NCBI GenBank assembly: GCA_019638595.1
Contig: JAHBTJ010000022.1
Coordinates: 50,125-114,124 of the forward strand
Direction: 5' to 3'
DNA from: Chitinophagaceae bacterium
GTDB lineage: Bacteria > Bacteroidota > Bacteroidia > Chitinophagales > Chitinophagaceae
DNA: 64,000 nt
Positions 44,087 to 53,879 of the stretch are shown piece by piece. Both the position numbers and the translations under genes were made by a program. A model generated the notes under the pieces. The model was not told the origin of the DNA. It did not search any database and saw only the letters and a program-made list of their open reading frames with translations. The number at the start of each line of letters is the position of its first letter. Within the stretch, counting starts at the first letter, position 1.

Positions 44087-47000
44087 ATGCTTTTTAGCAA
44101 AAAGGACCGTACAGTTTCATTTGAATTTCTTTGTGCGGTAAAGCAGATGCCCTTTTTACTTACTGCTTTTTTATTATCAGCCGTATTTACAAGCGCGCAT
44201 GCCGGTAATCACCGGTCAACTTATCATGATTATTTCCAGGATTCCGTAAGGGTAAGAGGAAAAGTGACCGATGCGGATGATAAAACACCCCTGCCGGGCG
44301 TATCTGTAGAAAATTTGCGCAGCAACCAGGGCGTTATGACAAATAGTGACGGAGAATTTAGTCTTTACGCGCAGGTAGGCGACCACATTCAATTTACATA
44401 TATAGGAAAGGCGCCCAAAACCATTATATTCAGGGGCGAAACTTTTTTACCTGTTGAATTGCTGAAAAGTGATGGCGCTTTGGCTGAAGTAGTTGTTACC
44501 GGATTTCAGAATCTCGACAGAAAAAAGTTTTCCGGCGCCGCGGCGTCTTTAAAGGCTGCTGATGTTAAGATAGATGGTATTGCCGACGTGAGCCGTATGC
44601 TGGAAGGCAGGGCGGCAGGGGTGTCGGTACAGAATGTATCTGGCGCTTTTGGCGCCGCGCCTAAAATACGCATCAGGGGAGCCACTTCTATCAACGGAGA
44701 TAACAAGCCCCTGTGGGTAGTGGATGGAGTGGTGCTGGAAGATATTGTGAATATATCGAACGACCAGCTTTCCAGCGGAGATCCCACCACTTTGTTAGGT
44801 TCATCAGTTGCCGGTATTAATGTAAACGATATAGAAAGCTTCGACATACTGAAAGACGCGGCAGCCACCGCCTTGTACGGAGCCAGGGCAATGAACGGAG
44901 TGGTGGTGGTAACTACCAAAAAAGGGCGTGCCGGCAGGCAGGTGATCAGCTATACCGGTAATTACAGCACTCAGTTTAAACCCCTGTATACTGATTATAA
45001 TATCATGAACTCCGTAGAGCAGATGTCGGTATTATCCGAGATGGATCGCAAAGGCTGGCTTACTACCAGTATATTATCGGGTGGCGACTATGGCATTTAT
45101 GGCAAATATTTCGACCTCGTTAATACAGTGCTGCCCGATGGAAGCTTTGCATTACCCAATACGGCAGAAGCTAAAAGAGACTATTTGTTACGCTATGCCA
45201 AAGCCAATACCGATTGGTTTGATCTTTTGTTCCGCCAGTCGTTTTTGCAGGAGCATTCATTGAGCATATCTTCGGGTACAGACAGGCTGCAATCATTTTT
45301 CTCCACCAGCTTTTATAACGATAACGGCTGGACGCTGGCGGATAACGTAAAACGCTATACGCTCAACTTCCGGAACAACTATACGCTTTCCGACAGGTTC
45401 ACCGTAGGTTTTCTTACAACGGGTTCCTATCGCCAGCAGGAAGCGCCCGGCACCGTTAACCGGAGCGCAAACCAGGTAGAAGGCGGGTTTGAGAGAGATT
45501 TTGATATCAATCCCTTTAGCTACGCGTTAAATTCGAACAGGGCATTAACGGCATTTGACGAAAACGGGGAACGCGAATATTTTACCAGGAATTTCGCTCC
45601 CTTCAATATTCTCACCGAACTGGAAAATAATAAACTTAAAATCAATGTAATTGACCTGAAGCTGCAGGGAGAGGCCGGGTATAAATTCACTAAAAACCTT
45701 AAATATGAATTTATCGGCGCTATCCGTTATGTGCGTTCTACCCGCGAGCAGGAAGTAACTGAAAACTCTAATATGGCGAATGCGTATCGTGCAGCCGATA
45801 ATGCCGAAATGCGCAGGAATAACAGGTTCCTTTACCAGGATCCTGAAAACCTGGGCGCCGAAAAAATAGTAGTGTTGCCCTATGGCGGGTTTTACAACAG
45901 AACGGAAGACCAGTTGCTCAACTTTGATGTAAGGAACAGTGTAAGTTATACCAATACAGTTGCCGAAAAACATGATATCGGCATCCTGGCAGGGCAACAG
46001 ATCAAGTACGCCGACAGGCAGAATGCTTCCAGTACAGGATATGGTTACCAGTATGAGAATGGCGGCGTGGCTACTCCCGATTTTCAGATACTGAAGCAAA
46101 TGATCGAAAGAAATTTTCCTTATTACGGAATGAGTAAGGACTTTGACAGGTTCGCTGCCTTTTACCTGAATGCCCAATATACTTATGACAACAAGTATAA
46201 TTTTTACGGCACCGTTCGTTACGACGGATCCAACAGGTTGGGAGCGTCGCGCACGGCACGCTGGCTGCCTACCTGGAGCTTTGGCGGCGCCTGGAATATA
46301 GACAGGGAAGATTTTATGCGGGATATTACTGTTGTTGATTTTTTAAAGCTGCGGGCAAGCTACGGATTAACAGCCAGCATGGGACCGGCCACCAATTCCA
46401 ATATTGTGCTGCGCAATATGAATATCCATCGCCCGTATTTGTCGGATGTGGAAACCATTATATACATTTCAAATCTTGCCAATAATGAGCTCACCTGGGA
46501 AAAAAACTATACTACCAACGTGGGTGTAGACGCTTCTTTGTTTGGCAACAAACTTACGGCAAGTATAGACTGGTACCAACGTAAAAGCTTTGACCTGATA
46601 GCATTGATACGGACTTCGGGAATAGGCGGCGAATCTTTAAAAGCAGCCAACTATGCAGACATGGCTTCGCACGGTGTTGAAGTACTGGTAGGAGCCACTC
46701 CTGTACATACCAAAAACTGGAGCTGGAAGACCAATGTAACCTTTGGATACAATACAACCAAAATCACCCATTCGGAATACCTGCCGCGTATTTTTGACCT
46801 GGTAAAGGCAGAAGGCGGTAACCTGAAAGGCTATCCGGTAAACAGCCTCTTTTCTATCCGGTATGCAGGTCTTAATCCGTCTACAGGACTACCCGAGTTC
46901 ATCAATGAAAAAGGAGAACAGTCTTCCGGCGTGTATTTACAATCAGACAGCAGCAGTAATTTAAAGTTTGAAGGGTCGGTAGACCCCAAATTTACCGGCG

Positions 47001-47509
47001 GATGGAACAATACTTTTACATACCGGTCTTTTTCGCTCAACGTTTTTGTAACCTACCAGGCCGGTAATAAAATACGTTTGTACCCGGCATTCAGGAACAG
47101 CTATACCGAACTGGACGCTACTCCCAAAGAGTTCTACGACCGGTGGGTGCTTCCCGGCGACCAGGATGTTACCAATATCCCCTCTATCATGGACTATTAT
47201 CAAAACAACCTGAGTGTAAATGACAATTCAGCCTATCCCTATAATAATTACAATTACTCATCCGAAAGAGTAGCCAAAGGCGATTTTGTGCGATTGAAAT
47301 CAGTATCTCTTACTTACCAGTTGCCCGCGGCCTTCATTCAAAAAAGCGGTTTTATAAAAACAACAGCATTCACGCTGGCAGCTATCAATCCCTGGCTGAT
47401 TTATTCCGACAAAAAATTACAGGGGCAGGACCCTGAGTTCTTTAATGCCGGTGGGGTAGCAATGCCGGTACAAAAACAAATTACACTTTCATTAAAAGCA
47501 GGTTTTTAA
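44087..47509 (+). CDS. SusC/RagA family TonB-dependent outer-membrane transporter
   Basis: This 1140-residue SusC-type transporter has a long N-terminal region with a signal peptide (to about residue 42), a carboxypeptidase-regulatory-like domain (about 57-130), EVVVTGF at about 137-143, a plug with AAATALYGARAMNGVVVVTT, and a barrel ending in GF. It lacks an STN domain. The plug contains the unusual stretch around ISNDQLSSGDPTTLLGS, common in one SusC subclass. It heads the operon with SusD, the zinc metallohydrolase, DUF4302 and collagen-like genes. Its upstream region has TAACTTCG (43997-44004), one base from the promoter consensus. The neighbours suggest peptide or protein uptake rather than a sugar, but this is inference. 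Confidence 0.94.
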   Translation: MLFSKKDRTVSFEFLCAVKQMPFLLTAFLLSAVFTSAHAGNHRSTYHDYFQDSVRVRGKVTDADDKTPLPGVSVENLRSNQGVMTNSDGEFSLYAQVGDHIQFTYIGKAPKTIIFRGETFLPVELLKSDGALAEVVVTGFQNLDRKKFSGAAASLKAADVKIDGIADVSRMLEGRAAGVSVQNVSGAFGAAPKIRIRGATSINGDNKPLWVVDGVVLEDIVNISNDQLSSGDPTTLLGSSVAGINVNDIESFDILKDAAATALYGARAMNGVVVVTTKKGRAGRQVISYTGNYSTQFKPLYTDYNIMNSVEQMSVLSEMDRKGWLTTSILSGGDYGIYGKYFDLVNTVLPDGSFALPNTAEAKRDYLLRYAKANTDWFDLLFRQSFLQEHSLSISSGTDRLQSFFSTSFYNDNGWTLADNVKRYTLNFRNNYTLSDRFTVGFLTTGSYRQQEAPGTVNRSANQVEGGFERDFDINPFSYALNSNRALTAFDENGEREYFTRNFAPFNILTELENNKLKINVIDLKLQGEAGYKFTKNLKYEFIGAIRYVRSTREQEVTENSNMANAYRAADNAEMRRNNRFLYQDPENLGAEKIVVLPYGGFYNRTEDQLLNFDVRNSVSYTNTVAEKHDIGILAGQQIKYADRQNASSTGYGYQYENGGVATPDFQILKQMIERNFPYYGMSKDFDRFAAFYLNAQYTYDNKYNFYGTVRYDGSNRLGASRTARWLPTWSFGGAWNIDREDFMRDITVVDFLKLRASYGLTASMGPATNSNIVLRNMNIHRPYLSDVETIIYISNLANNELTWEKNYTTNVGVDASLFGNKLTASIDWYQRKSFDLIALIRTSGIGGESLKAANYADMASHGVEVLVGATPVHTKNWSWKTNVTFGYNTTKITHSEYLPRIFDLVKAEGGNLKGYPVNSLFSIRYAGLNPSTGLPEFINEKGEQSSGVYLQSDSSSNLKFEGSVDPKFTGGWNNTFTYRSFSLNVFVTYQAGNKIRLYPAFRNSYTELDATPKEFYDRWVLPGDQDVTNIPSIMDYYQNNLSVNDNSAYPYNNYNYSSERVAKGDFVRLKSVSLTYQLPAAFIQKSGFIKTTAFTLAAINPWLIYSDKKLQGQDPEFFNAGGVAMPVQKQITLSLKAGF

Positions 47510-47521
47510 TCGGCAATAAGT

Positions 47522-49009
47522 ATGAAAAAACTATTTATTTTACCAGTAGTGAGTGTTTGCATAGCACTTTCGGGCTGTAAGAAATACCTGGAAAAAGAAC
47601 CAGATAACAGGGCCAGGCTTACAAGTCCTGCCAAAGTATCGCAATTGCTGGCAAGCGCGTATCCCAGTGCCAGTTACCTGGCTTTTTCAGAAACAATGTC
47701 AGATAATGTATCCGATAAAGGAAGCGGAGAAATAGTTGAAACTTTCCGCAATCCTTATTATTTCGAAAATGTTCAAACGCCCCGCCAGGATTCTCCGGAT
47801 TATTTCTGGAACGCCTGCTATGAAGCGATAGCGGCGGCCAACCAGGCGCTGGAAGCCTGCAACAGCGCAGATGATCCTGAGCAATACCGGGTACAAAAAG
47901 GGGAGGCGCTGGTAGCAAGAGCCTATGCTCATTTTATGCTGGCCGTTTTTTATGCGAAACCGTATAATGAATCTACTGCGGCTGCCAGTGCCGGCATACC
48001 CTATGTTACGGAGCCCGAGACCGTGGTGATAAAAAAATATGAGCGTAAAACCGTTGCGTATGTATATGAAATGATAGAGAAAGACCTGCTGGAAGGATTG
48101 CCTTTACTGGATGATGCAGCATATACGGTTCCCCGTTATCATTTTAACAGGGCAGCGGCCAATGCATTTGCCTCCAGGTTTTATTTGCACAAAAAAGATT
48201 ATGCCAAAACCGTTCAGTATGCCACCGCGGCTGTGCCCGACCTGTTGCCCAATCTCCGTGCATGGAATACTACCTATCAAACCTACGGCATCAATAATCT
48301 CCCGGCAGAATATCAAAAAACTTCTGAATCAGCAAATCTTTTGCTGGTTACATGTCCTTCTACGTATACCTATGGTTTACTTAATGCCCGTTCACGATAT
48401 GGTGTTACCCAGTCCAAGATCAATGAAATACTGAATACTTCTATTGAGGTTACGGGTGGTTCCTGGTCTTTTATACGGGGAACCGTGGGCGCACAGGATA
48501 ATGTAGCGATCCCTAAATTTAATTACCTGGATTTTGTAGAAGATTATCCTGGTGCTGACTATGGTCTGCCATATGGCACTCTTTGCCTGTTCAGTACCGA
48601 AGAAGTATTGTTTAACAAAGTGGAAGCCAATGCATACCTGGGCAACACCACCGCTGCCATAGCGGATTTAAATACCTATATGAGCACCCGCATTACAGGA
48701 GCCACGCCGGGTAATTTAGCAGCTAACAGGCGTATTACCGAAACAAGGGTAAGACAACATTATGGCAATGCATATGCCATAAAGGAGGCCTTGATATTAT
48801 ATATACTTGAATTGAAGCGTGCGGAATTTTTGCATGAAGGCATGCGCTGGATGGATATGCTGCGTTATGATATGCCGGTTACCCACGAGTTTGTTGGGCC
48901 TGGTAACGCGCCGGTCGGTTCCATTACTATAGAACCGGATGATAAGCTCAGGCAATTGAAATTACCCGATGGTGTTAAGCTTTCGGGAATAGAAGATCTT
49001 AACAGGTAA
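47522..49009 (+). CDS. SusD/RagB family nutrient-binding lipoprotein
   Basis: This 495-residue SusD-family lipoprotein begins with VVSVCIALSGC (lipidated Cys19) and follows susC by 12 nt, so translation is closely linked. The body shows helical repeats typical of SusD, with NPYYFENV, AANQALEACN and the C-terminal ELKRAEFLHEGMRWMDMLRY block that recurs in RagB/SusD proteins. It should bind the ligand of the paired transporter. No carbohydrate-active enzyme is present in this operon, unlike the rhamnoside locus. Confidence 0.92.
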   Translation: MKKLFILPVVSVCIALSGCKKYLEKEPDNRARLTSPAKVSQLLASAYPSASYLAFSETMSDNVSDKGSGEIVETFRNPYYFENVQTPRQDSPDYFWNACYEAIAAANQALEACNSADDPEQYRVQKGEALVARAYAHFMLAVFYAKPYNESTAAASAGIPYVTEPETVVIKKYERKTVAYVYEMIEKDLLEGLPLLDDAAYTVPRYHFNRAAANAFASRFYLHKKDYAKTVQYATAAVPDLLPNLRAWNTTYQTYGINNLPAEYQKTSESANLLLVTCPSTYTYGLLNARSRYGVTQSKINEILNTSIEVTGGSWSFIRGTVGAQDNVAIPKFNYLDFVEDYPGADYGLPYGTLCLFSTEEVLFNKVEANAYLGNTTAAIADLNTYMSTRITGATPGNLAANRRITETRVRQHYGNAYAIKEALILYILELKRAEFLHEGMRWMDMLRYDMPVTHEFVGPGNAPVGSITIEPDDKLRQLKLPDGVKLSGIEDLNR

Positions 49010-49011
49010 TA

Positions 49012-49947
49012 ATGAATATAATTATGAAAAGATATATCTCGTTTATTTCTTTATTTGTTTTTGCAGGCGTTTTACTTGCATCGTGCAAAAAAGAAAAGAT
49101 CAACCCGGAAGATGCGGAAAACATTCATGACCTGGGTGGCGATACCTGGGTACAGGGTCCAATAGATGACTGGATCAGGGATTCGCTTACCAGCATTTAC
49201 AATATTGACGTAAAGTACAAATGGAACCAGTTTGAAGACCTGGCTGATATAACCGCCATACTGGTACCGCCGAAGGAAGAAATAATCATACCGTTGCTGA
49301 GCAGCCTCAAGAAAGCATGGATTGATACGTATTCGGCGGAAGGAGGAGAGGAGTTCTTTAAAAAGATCGTGCCTAAAAACATGTACATGGTAGGCAGCCC
49401 CGCGTTTAATCCGAACGGATCTGTTAAACAGGGGGTTGCGGAAGGCGGCAGAAAAATTATTGTACTGGATATAAACCGGGTTACAGTAAAGGGCATGCCT
49501 GGTTATACTGCAGGCGATTCTGTATTCTTTAAAAGAATGCTATGGATCATCCAGCACGAGTTCGCACACATTCTGCATATGAATATTATGTATCCCCAGG
49601 ATTTTAAAAATATAAATCCAAGCCTGATCACTTCCAACTGGACAGATTATTCAGATGCGGAAGCTGTTAGAGATGGTTTTGTAAGCAACTATGCCATGAA
49701 CGTATCTGACGATGATTTTGTAGAGACCATTACTTATATGCTGATTGAAGGAAAAGCAGGTTTTGAGCAATTGATCGCTTCCATCCCCGAAGGGGTTACA
49801 GACAGGGGTACCACCCGCGACCAGGCGGTTTTGAGATTAAGAACCAAAGAGTCAATCATAGTGAATTATTACAAGCAGGTATGGAATATAGATTTTTATA
49901 AACTGCAGACCAGGGTACGTGCAGCCGTTACAGCTTTGATAAATTAG
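49012..49947 (+). CDS. Putative zinc metallohydrolase lipoprotein (substrate import-associated)
   Basis: This 311-residue lipoprotein has signal sequence FVFAGVLLASC (Cys25) and a zinc-metallopeptidase motif HEFAH (His182, Glu183, His186). It resembles the family described as substrate import-associated zinc metallohydrolase lipoproteins, which sit beside SusC/SusD genes. The third zinc ligand is probably downstream near SDAEAVRDGF but was not proven. It is 2 nt after the SusD stop. It may process a peptide substrate on the surface or in the periplasm before import, which is inference. Confidence 0.85.
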   Translation: MNIIMKRYISFISLFVFAGVLLASCKKEKINPEDAENIHDLGGDTWVQGPIDDWIRDSLTSIYNIDVKYKWNQFEDLADITAILVPPKEEIIIPLLSSLKKAWIDTYSAEGGEEFFKKIVPKNMYMVGSPAFNPNGSVKQGVAEGGRKIIVLDINRVTVKGMPGYTAGDSVFFKRMLWIIQHEFAHILHMNIMYPQDFKNINPSLITSNWTDYSDAEAVRDGFVSNYAMNVSDDDFVETITYMLIEGKAGFEQLIASIPEGVTDRGTTRDQAVLRLRTKESIIVNYYKQVWNIDFYKLQTRVRAAVTALIN

Positions 49948-49957
49948 AATTTATTGT

Positions 49958-51271
49958 ATGAGAAAATTTTGGATACATACACAGAACATTATAGGGACTA
50001 TTTTTCTGGTATCCCTTGCAATTACATCCTGCAAAAAGGAGAATGATCATTTATTTGATCAATCCCCGGATGAACGCATCAGCCAAAAGCTGGAAGAATA
50101 CCAGCAGGTACTGGCAAGCGCTCCCGACGGCTGGAAGGCCGTTTACACACCAGCGGCAGGCGGAACTTATAATTTTTATTTCCGGTTTAACGCGGAAAAC
50201 AGGGTATTCATGTATTCCGATTTTGACACCGCTACTGCTAACAATGAAAAGGAAAGCAGTTACAGGTTAAAGGCATTGCAACAGCCCGCGCTTATATTTG
50301 ATACCTATTCTTATATACACCTTTTGTCAGACCCCAGGGGCAGTGTAAACGGAGGGCAAAACGGACAGGGTTTACGGGCAGACTTTGAATTTGCTATTAA
50401 TTCGGTAGCGGGAGACAGCATGGTGCTGACCGGGAGGGTGAATGGTACAAAACTTACCTTGTATAAAGCTTCCTCCCAGGATTATGCAGCCTGGCAAAAT
50501 GGAGACTGGGGTGATGCTTTGTCTTTCTTGAATGTTTCGAAGATCCTTGAATATTTCAAAAGGCTTGTAGTGGGGGGAACACAGTATGAAGTGGATGTTG
50601 ATCCTGTATCAAAAACTATTATATTCCGCTGGTTATCCGGATCTAACCTTCAACAGGTTACGACCGGTTTTTCGTTTAATGCGGGAATGCTGGTGCTTGA
50701 TGAACCTGTTGTAAATGGTGCACAAACGATTACAGGATTTACGGATATATCATGGGATCCGAATACAATGACAATGCATCTGAAAGTCAATAATACTCCG
50801 GGTACAATAGCTGGTAATTCCGGTCCGCTGAAAACTGATACGAATGCTCCCCAACGGTGGTGGCAGGAATCGGCAATAGCAGGGTACTGGCAATCACTCT
50901 GGGGATTTCATGTAAACGGAGAAGATGATGCATACGGATTTCTTCAAATGCCAGGCGCTCCCGAAATGGTATTTATAAGCCAATATGGTAACAGTGGCGG
51001 AATAGTATATGATTTACTCGGCTTTTTTGGAGAAACGGTAGGTTTTGGCGCTGGATACAGTCCACCAACGTTTACCGCAGATGGCAGGGTTATTTTTTCC
51101 ATACTGGGTGTTCTGGGAACAGTACCTGATGGCGCTAACCCTGCATTTTCAAATACCGCTCTTACTTTGGCCGATGAAAACGGGTTTTACCTGGTACAAA
51201 AGTCGGAGAAAATTTATGATATGGTAAGTGCGGCTGATTCTAAAGTTTGGATAACCTGGGGCAGACCATAA
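49958..51271 (+). CDS. DUF4302 domain lipoprotein
   Basis: This 437-residue lipoprotein (signal ending LAITSC, Cys25) matches the DUF4302 family in its opening, with DQSPDERISQKLEEYQQVL and GWKAVYTP soon after. DUF4302 proteins are found in SusC/SusD operons of Bacteroidota together with a zinc metallohydrolase, and their function is not known. The rest is a beta-rich body with no catalytic motif that I recognise. It may bind ligand at the cell surface. It begins 10 nt after the metallohydrolase gene and is followed by the collagen-like lipoprotein gene. Confidence 0.82.
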   Translation: MRKFWIHTQNIIGTIFLVSLAITSCKKENDHLFDQSPDERISQKLEEYQQVLASAPDGWKAVYTPAAGGTYNFYFRFNAENRVFMYSDFDTATANNEKESSYRLKALQQPALIFDTYSYIHLLSDPRGSVNGGQNGQGLRADFEFAINSVAGDSMVLTGRVNGTKLTLYKASSQDYAAWQNGDWGDALSFLNVSKILEYFKRLVVGGTQYEVDVDPVSKTIIFRWLSGSNLQQVTTGFSFNAGMLVLDEPVVNGAQTITGFTDISWDPNTMTMHLKVNNTPGTIAGNSGPLKTDTNAPQRWWQESAIAGYWQSLWGFHVNGEDDAYGFLQMPGAPEMVFISQYGNSGGIVYDLLGFFGETVGFGAGYSPPTFTADGRVIFSILGVLGTVPDGANPAFSNTALTLADENGFYLVQKSEKIYDMVSAADSKVWITWGRP

Positions 51272-51355
51272 TGTATTTGCAAAAATCATTTCAGATAACG
51301 CGGTTGTTTCCTATTAATGCTTATTTTTAGAATTATAAACCCAAATAATCACTGT

Positions 51356-51904
51356 ATGAAAAAATGGACGCTGCAATCAGTAGCCGCTTTATTGCTGGCT
51401 ATAGTAATATCTTTTTCTTCCTGCTCGAAAGAAGGACCTTCCGGCCCTGCAGGTGAAACCGGGGCAAAAGGCGATAAAGGAGACAAAGGCGATAAGGGGG
51501 ATGCAGGGAATCCAGGCACAGCCAATGTAATTTATTCTGAATGGCTGGCTGTTACGTTTGATTCAACATTTAATACTTCGAACGAGTTTACTGGTTGCCA
51601 GGCAGTTATTCCTGCAGATAAATTAACTGCAGACATTCTGGATATGGGAGAGATGAAAGTGTATGTAAATGTAAATGATCCGGATGACCCGGTCGTATAT
51701 CCTCTTCCTTACAATGATGGAGCATTGTTTATTGATGTGGTTTTTGCTACCGGGGAGATCTATTTGTTCTCCAATGCAAATTTAACCGGGCTTCCGTTCA
51801 GGTACATCCTCGTTCCAGGCGGCACCGCGGCACGTAAAGCAGGTCCCGCTGTTGATTGGAATGATTACAATGCTGTTAAAAAATACCTGAATCTGAAAGA
51901 CTAA
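51356..51904 (+). CDS. Short collagen-like lipoprotein
   Basis: This 182-residue lipoprotein has signal AIVISFSSC (Cys23) followed by about ten Gly-x-y triplets (GPS, GPA, GET, GAK, three GDK, GDA, GNP, GTA), then a non-collagenous C-terminal domain of about 130 residues ending in NLKD. The triplets could form a short trimeric stalk that holds the C-terminal domain away from the surface. That domain is not recognised. The ATG at 51356 gives a clean signal peptide; an ATG 39 nt earlier is unlikely. It ends the second SusC/SusD cluster and is followed by a strong hairpin. Confidence 0.8.
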   Translation: MKKWTLQSVAALLLAIVISFSSCSKEGPSGPAGETGAKGDKGDKGDKGDAGNPGTANVIYSEWLAVTFDSTFNTSNEFTGCQAVIPADKLTADILDMGEMKVYVNVNDPDDPVVYPLPYNDGALFIDVVFATGEIYLFSNANLTGLPFRYILVPGGTAARKAGPAVDWNDYNAVKKYLNLKD

Positions 51905-51923
51905 AAATAACGGGAAACTTTCC

Positions 51924-51973
51924 AACTGCCTGTAAGAACGTAACGTATATGGCTATGTTTCTTACAGGCAGTT
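51924..51973 (+). terminator. Terminator after the second SusC/SusD cluster
   Basis: A perfect 15-bp inverted repeat (AACTGCCTGTAAGAA and its complement) with a 20-nt loop lies 20 nt after the collagen-like gene. The following sequence is only mildly T-rich. It probably closes the operon. Confidence 0.65.
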
Positions 51974-52050
51974 GTGTTAAAAAGCATATGAATGCACAAT
52001 TTTTGTAATGAGTTTTACGATATTTGCAGTATAAACCCTCAACTTAAACT

Positions 52051-52725
52051 ATGAAAGCTGTTCTGAATTTTGTTTTTGTCTGCTTTTGTTCTTTGATCTT
52101 GTTTTCCTGTCAAAAAGAATTGTCTATTGACACCAGTGTAACGGGAAGCAATAACAACAATAATAATAACAATAGCGATGACGATAATACCTCTATAATC
52201 GGCGAATGGAACTTGCTGGAGATAGATATGGATGTATCTTCTACTGTTGAAACAAGTCTTTCAGGCATAACTCAACAAACAGTCTCTTCGTACAAAACTA
52301 CCACTATACACAATTCCGGTTCACTTGCTTTTACTGCAACTGATATGCAGTCAAAAAACATGCAGTATTCAATTTCCACGGAAATATCTCTCATGAGTTA
52401 TACCGGGGGGCAGCCCGACATGGATGAACCAATGAAAATGCCCTTTGATTTTACTGTGCCGGCAACTAACAGCTCTGCCAAATACAAGCAAATAGGTTCT
52501 GATTCGCTTTATTTTCCGGATGGTAATTTTCTTTTGATGCCTGAAGCTGCAAACGGCATGCCTACAGAAATGTACAGCGAGCCCGGAGGAGTGAAATTTT
52601 CTATTGCTTCCGATACACTTAGTTTTTTGGGTTCAACCTCTCAGTCAAAAACACAAAGCCAGGCGGGCTTCAACGTTTTGATTACAAACAAAGGCAGTAT
52701 TGTTGCTAAATACAAGCGAAAATAA
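52051..52725 (+). CDS. Lipocalin-like hypothetical lipoprotein with Asn-rich linker
   Basis: This 224-residue lipoprotein has signal FCSLILFSC (Cys20), then a linker with a run of eight asparagines and an acidic patch, then a domain starting IIGEWNLLEIDMDV. The GEWNL opening and the all-beta pattern are reminiscent of the lipocalin-like or DUF5004-type lipoproteins of Bacteroidota, but I cannot assign a family securely. It stands between a terminator and the convergent glycosyltransferase pair. Function unknown. Confidence 0.65.
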   Translation: MKAVLNFVFVCFCSLILFSCQKELSIDTSVTGSNNNNNNNNSDDDNTSIIGEWNLLEIDMDVSSTVETSLSGITQQTVSSYKTTTIHNSGSLAFTATDMQSKNMQYSISTEISLMSYTGGQPDMDEPMKMPFDFTVPATNSSAKYKQIGSDSLYFPDGNFLLMPEAANGMPTEMYSEPGGVKFSIASDTLSFLGSTSQSKTQSQAGFNVLITNKGSIVAKYKRK

Positions 52726-52755
52726 TGAGTTCCGCTCTGCGATGCCGGGATTGTA

Positions 52756-53877
52756 TTAAATATGTTTGATCAAAAGCGCCGTGCCGGCTTGATTATTGTA
52801 ATAGCGATCGAGTAGCTGTTGCCTCAGCGTTATTTGTTGATTGGTAAAGGGCTGATGGAATATGTTTTCTATTTGCGCTTGAAATTCCCTTTCATTTTCC
52901 GCCAACACGCAGGCCGGTTTTACTTCTGTTCCCTGCGTCATAAGTGTGTTGGCAATACAGTAACGCCCACAAAAAAGGGCGTGCAATAATTTTAGTTTTA
53001 TACCAGTTGAGCTAAATGAAGGAAGCAGGTTAATATGGGCATCTGTAATCAACCGCTCCATCTGTTTTTCATCCGGGTTTCTTATAAGCTCAATATGCGC
53101 ATAAAAAGCTGCCGCCGCTTCCAGCTTTTGGGACGGGTTCTTACCTGCTATCTTCAGCGGGATATCAAGGCCGGCAAATACTGACTGTATCAGCCACATG
53201 GCTGCCGCCTCGTTTTCATCCACCGATAAATTACCGTGATAGAGGCAGTAATTTCCTGTTCCGGTTTGTGCCGTTACCTTGTTCCAGCCAGTAAACACAG
53301 GAAGGTACTGTACCTGTTTTATGCCGGCTATTTGTTTGCATTTTACCGCATCTTTCTCCGTAACCGTTAGTACTATACTGGCTTTGCTTATAACAGCCGG
53401 CTCATACCTGCTCAACAGCCTGCTTTCATGCCCGTAATATTTTTTTTTCAAAAAACTGTTTGTATTCTTCCACAGTTGCCTGTAATAATCAGCTTCCATG
53501 TTATGTAACCTCAGCAGCACTTTCCTGTCAGGAAATATATTTTTCCAAAGTAGCCAGGTGCAATGCGTTCCTTCCAGCAATATAGGATGCTGGTCGCATT
53601 GAAGGTTCTTCACTAATTCCCGGTCAACGCGCGACCTGACTATGTAAGGCACCCTGAATGATAATGACATGATGCCCCTTTTGCGTTTGTAATAATACAC
53701 ATGCTCGCATAACGATTGTAAGGCAGGCTGCTGCCCCCGTCCATATTCAAAGCAATGCAGTATTATTTTTACACCCTGCTGTTTTAAATATTTCAGTTTC
53801 CAGAAAAGATCAAAAACGCCGCCATAATCCGGTGGGTAAGGCACATCAAGACATACTATATGTAAATGTTTCTCCAA
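52756..53877 (-). CDS. Glycosyltransferase, GT4-like
   Basis: This 373-residue cytoplasmic protein resembles GT-B fold glycosyltransferases of family 4. The N-terminal Rossmann part begins HIVCLDVPYPPDYGG, and the C-terminal part contains LYHGNLSVDENE, LKIAGKNPSQ and FSSTGIKLKLLHAL, which is the place of the nucleotide-sugar binding Glu-rich motif in weak form. The donor and acceptor are not known. No in-frame ATG gives a complete first strand; the TTG at 53877, two bases after the upstream stop codon, is the best start. It is co-transcribed with the next glycosyltransferase. Confidence 0.85.
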   Translation of the reverse strand: MEKHLHIVCLDVPYPPDYGGVFDLFWKLKYLKQQGVKIILHCFEYGRGQQPALQSLCEHVYYYKRKRGIMSLSFRVPYIVRSRVDRELVKNLQCDQHPILLEGTHCTWLLWKNIFPDRKVLLRLHNMEADYYRQLWKNTNSFLKKKYYGHESRLLSRYEPAVISKASIVLTVTEKDAVKCKQIAGIKQVQYLPVFTGWNKVTAQTGTGNYCLYHGNLSVDENEAAAMWLIQSVFAGLDIPLKIAGKNPSQKLEAAAAFYAHIELIRNPDEKQMERLITDAHINLLPSFSSTGIKLKLLHALFCGRYCIANTLMTQGTEVKPACVLAENEREFQAQIENIFHQPFTNQQITLRQQLLDRYYNNQAGTALLIKHI

Positions 53878-53879
53878 AC

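Noticed and set aside
45545-46177. 210-codon antisense frame inside the second susC
   Set aside because: It is antisense to a well supported SusC barrel region and has no recognisable features.
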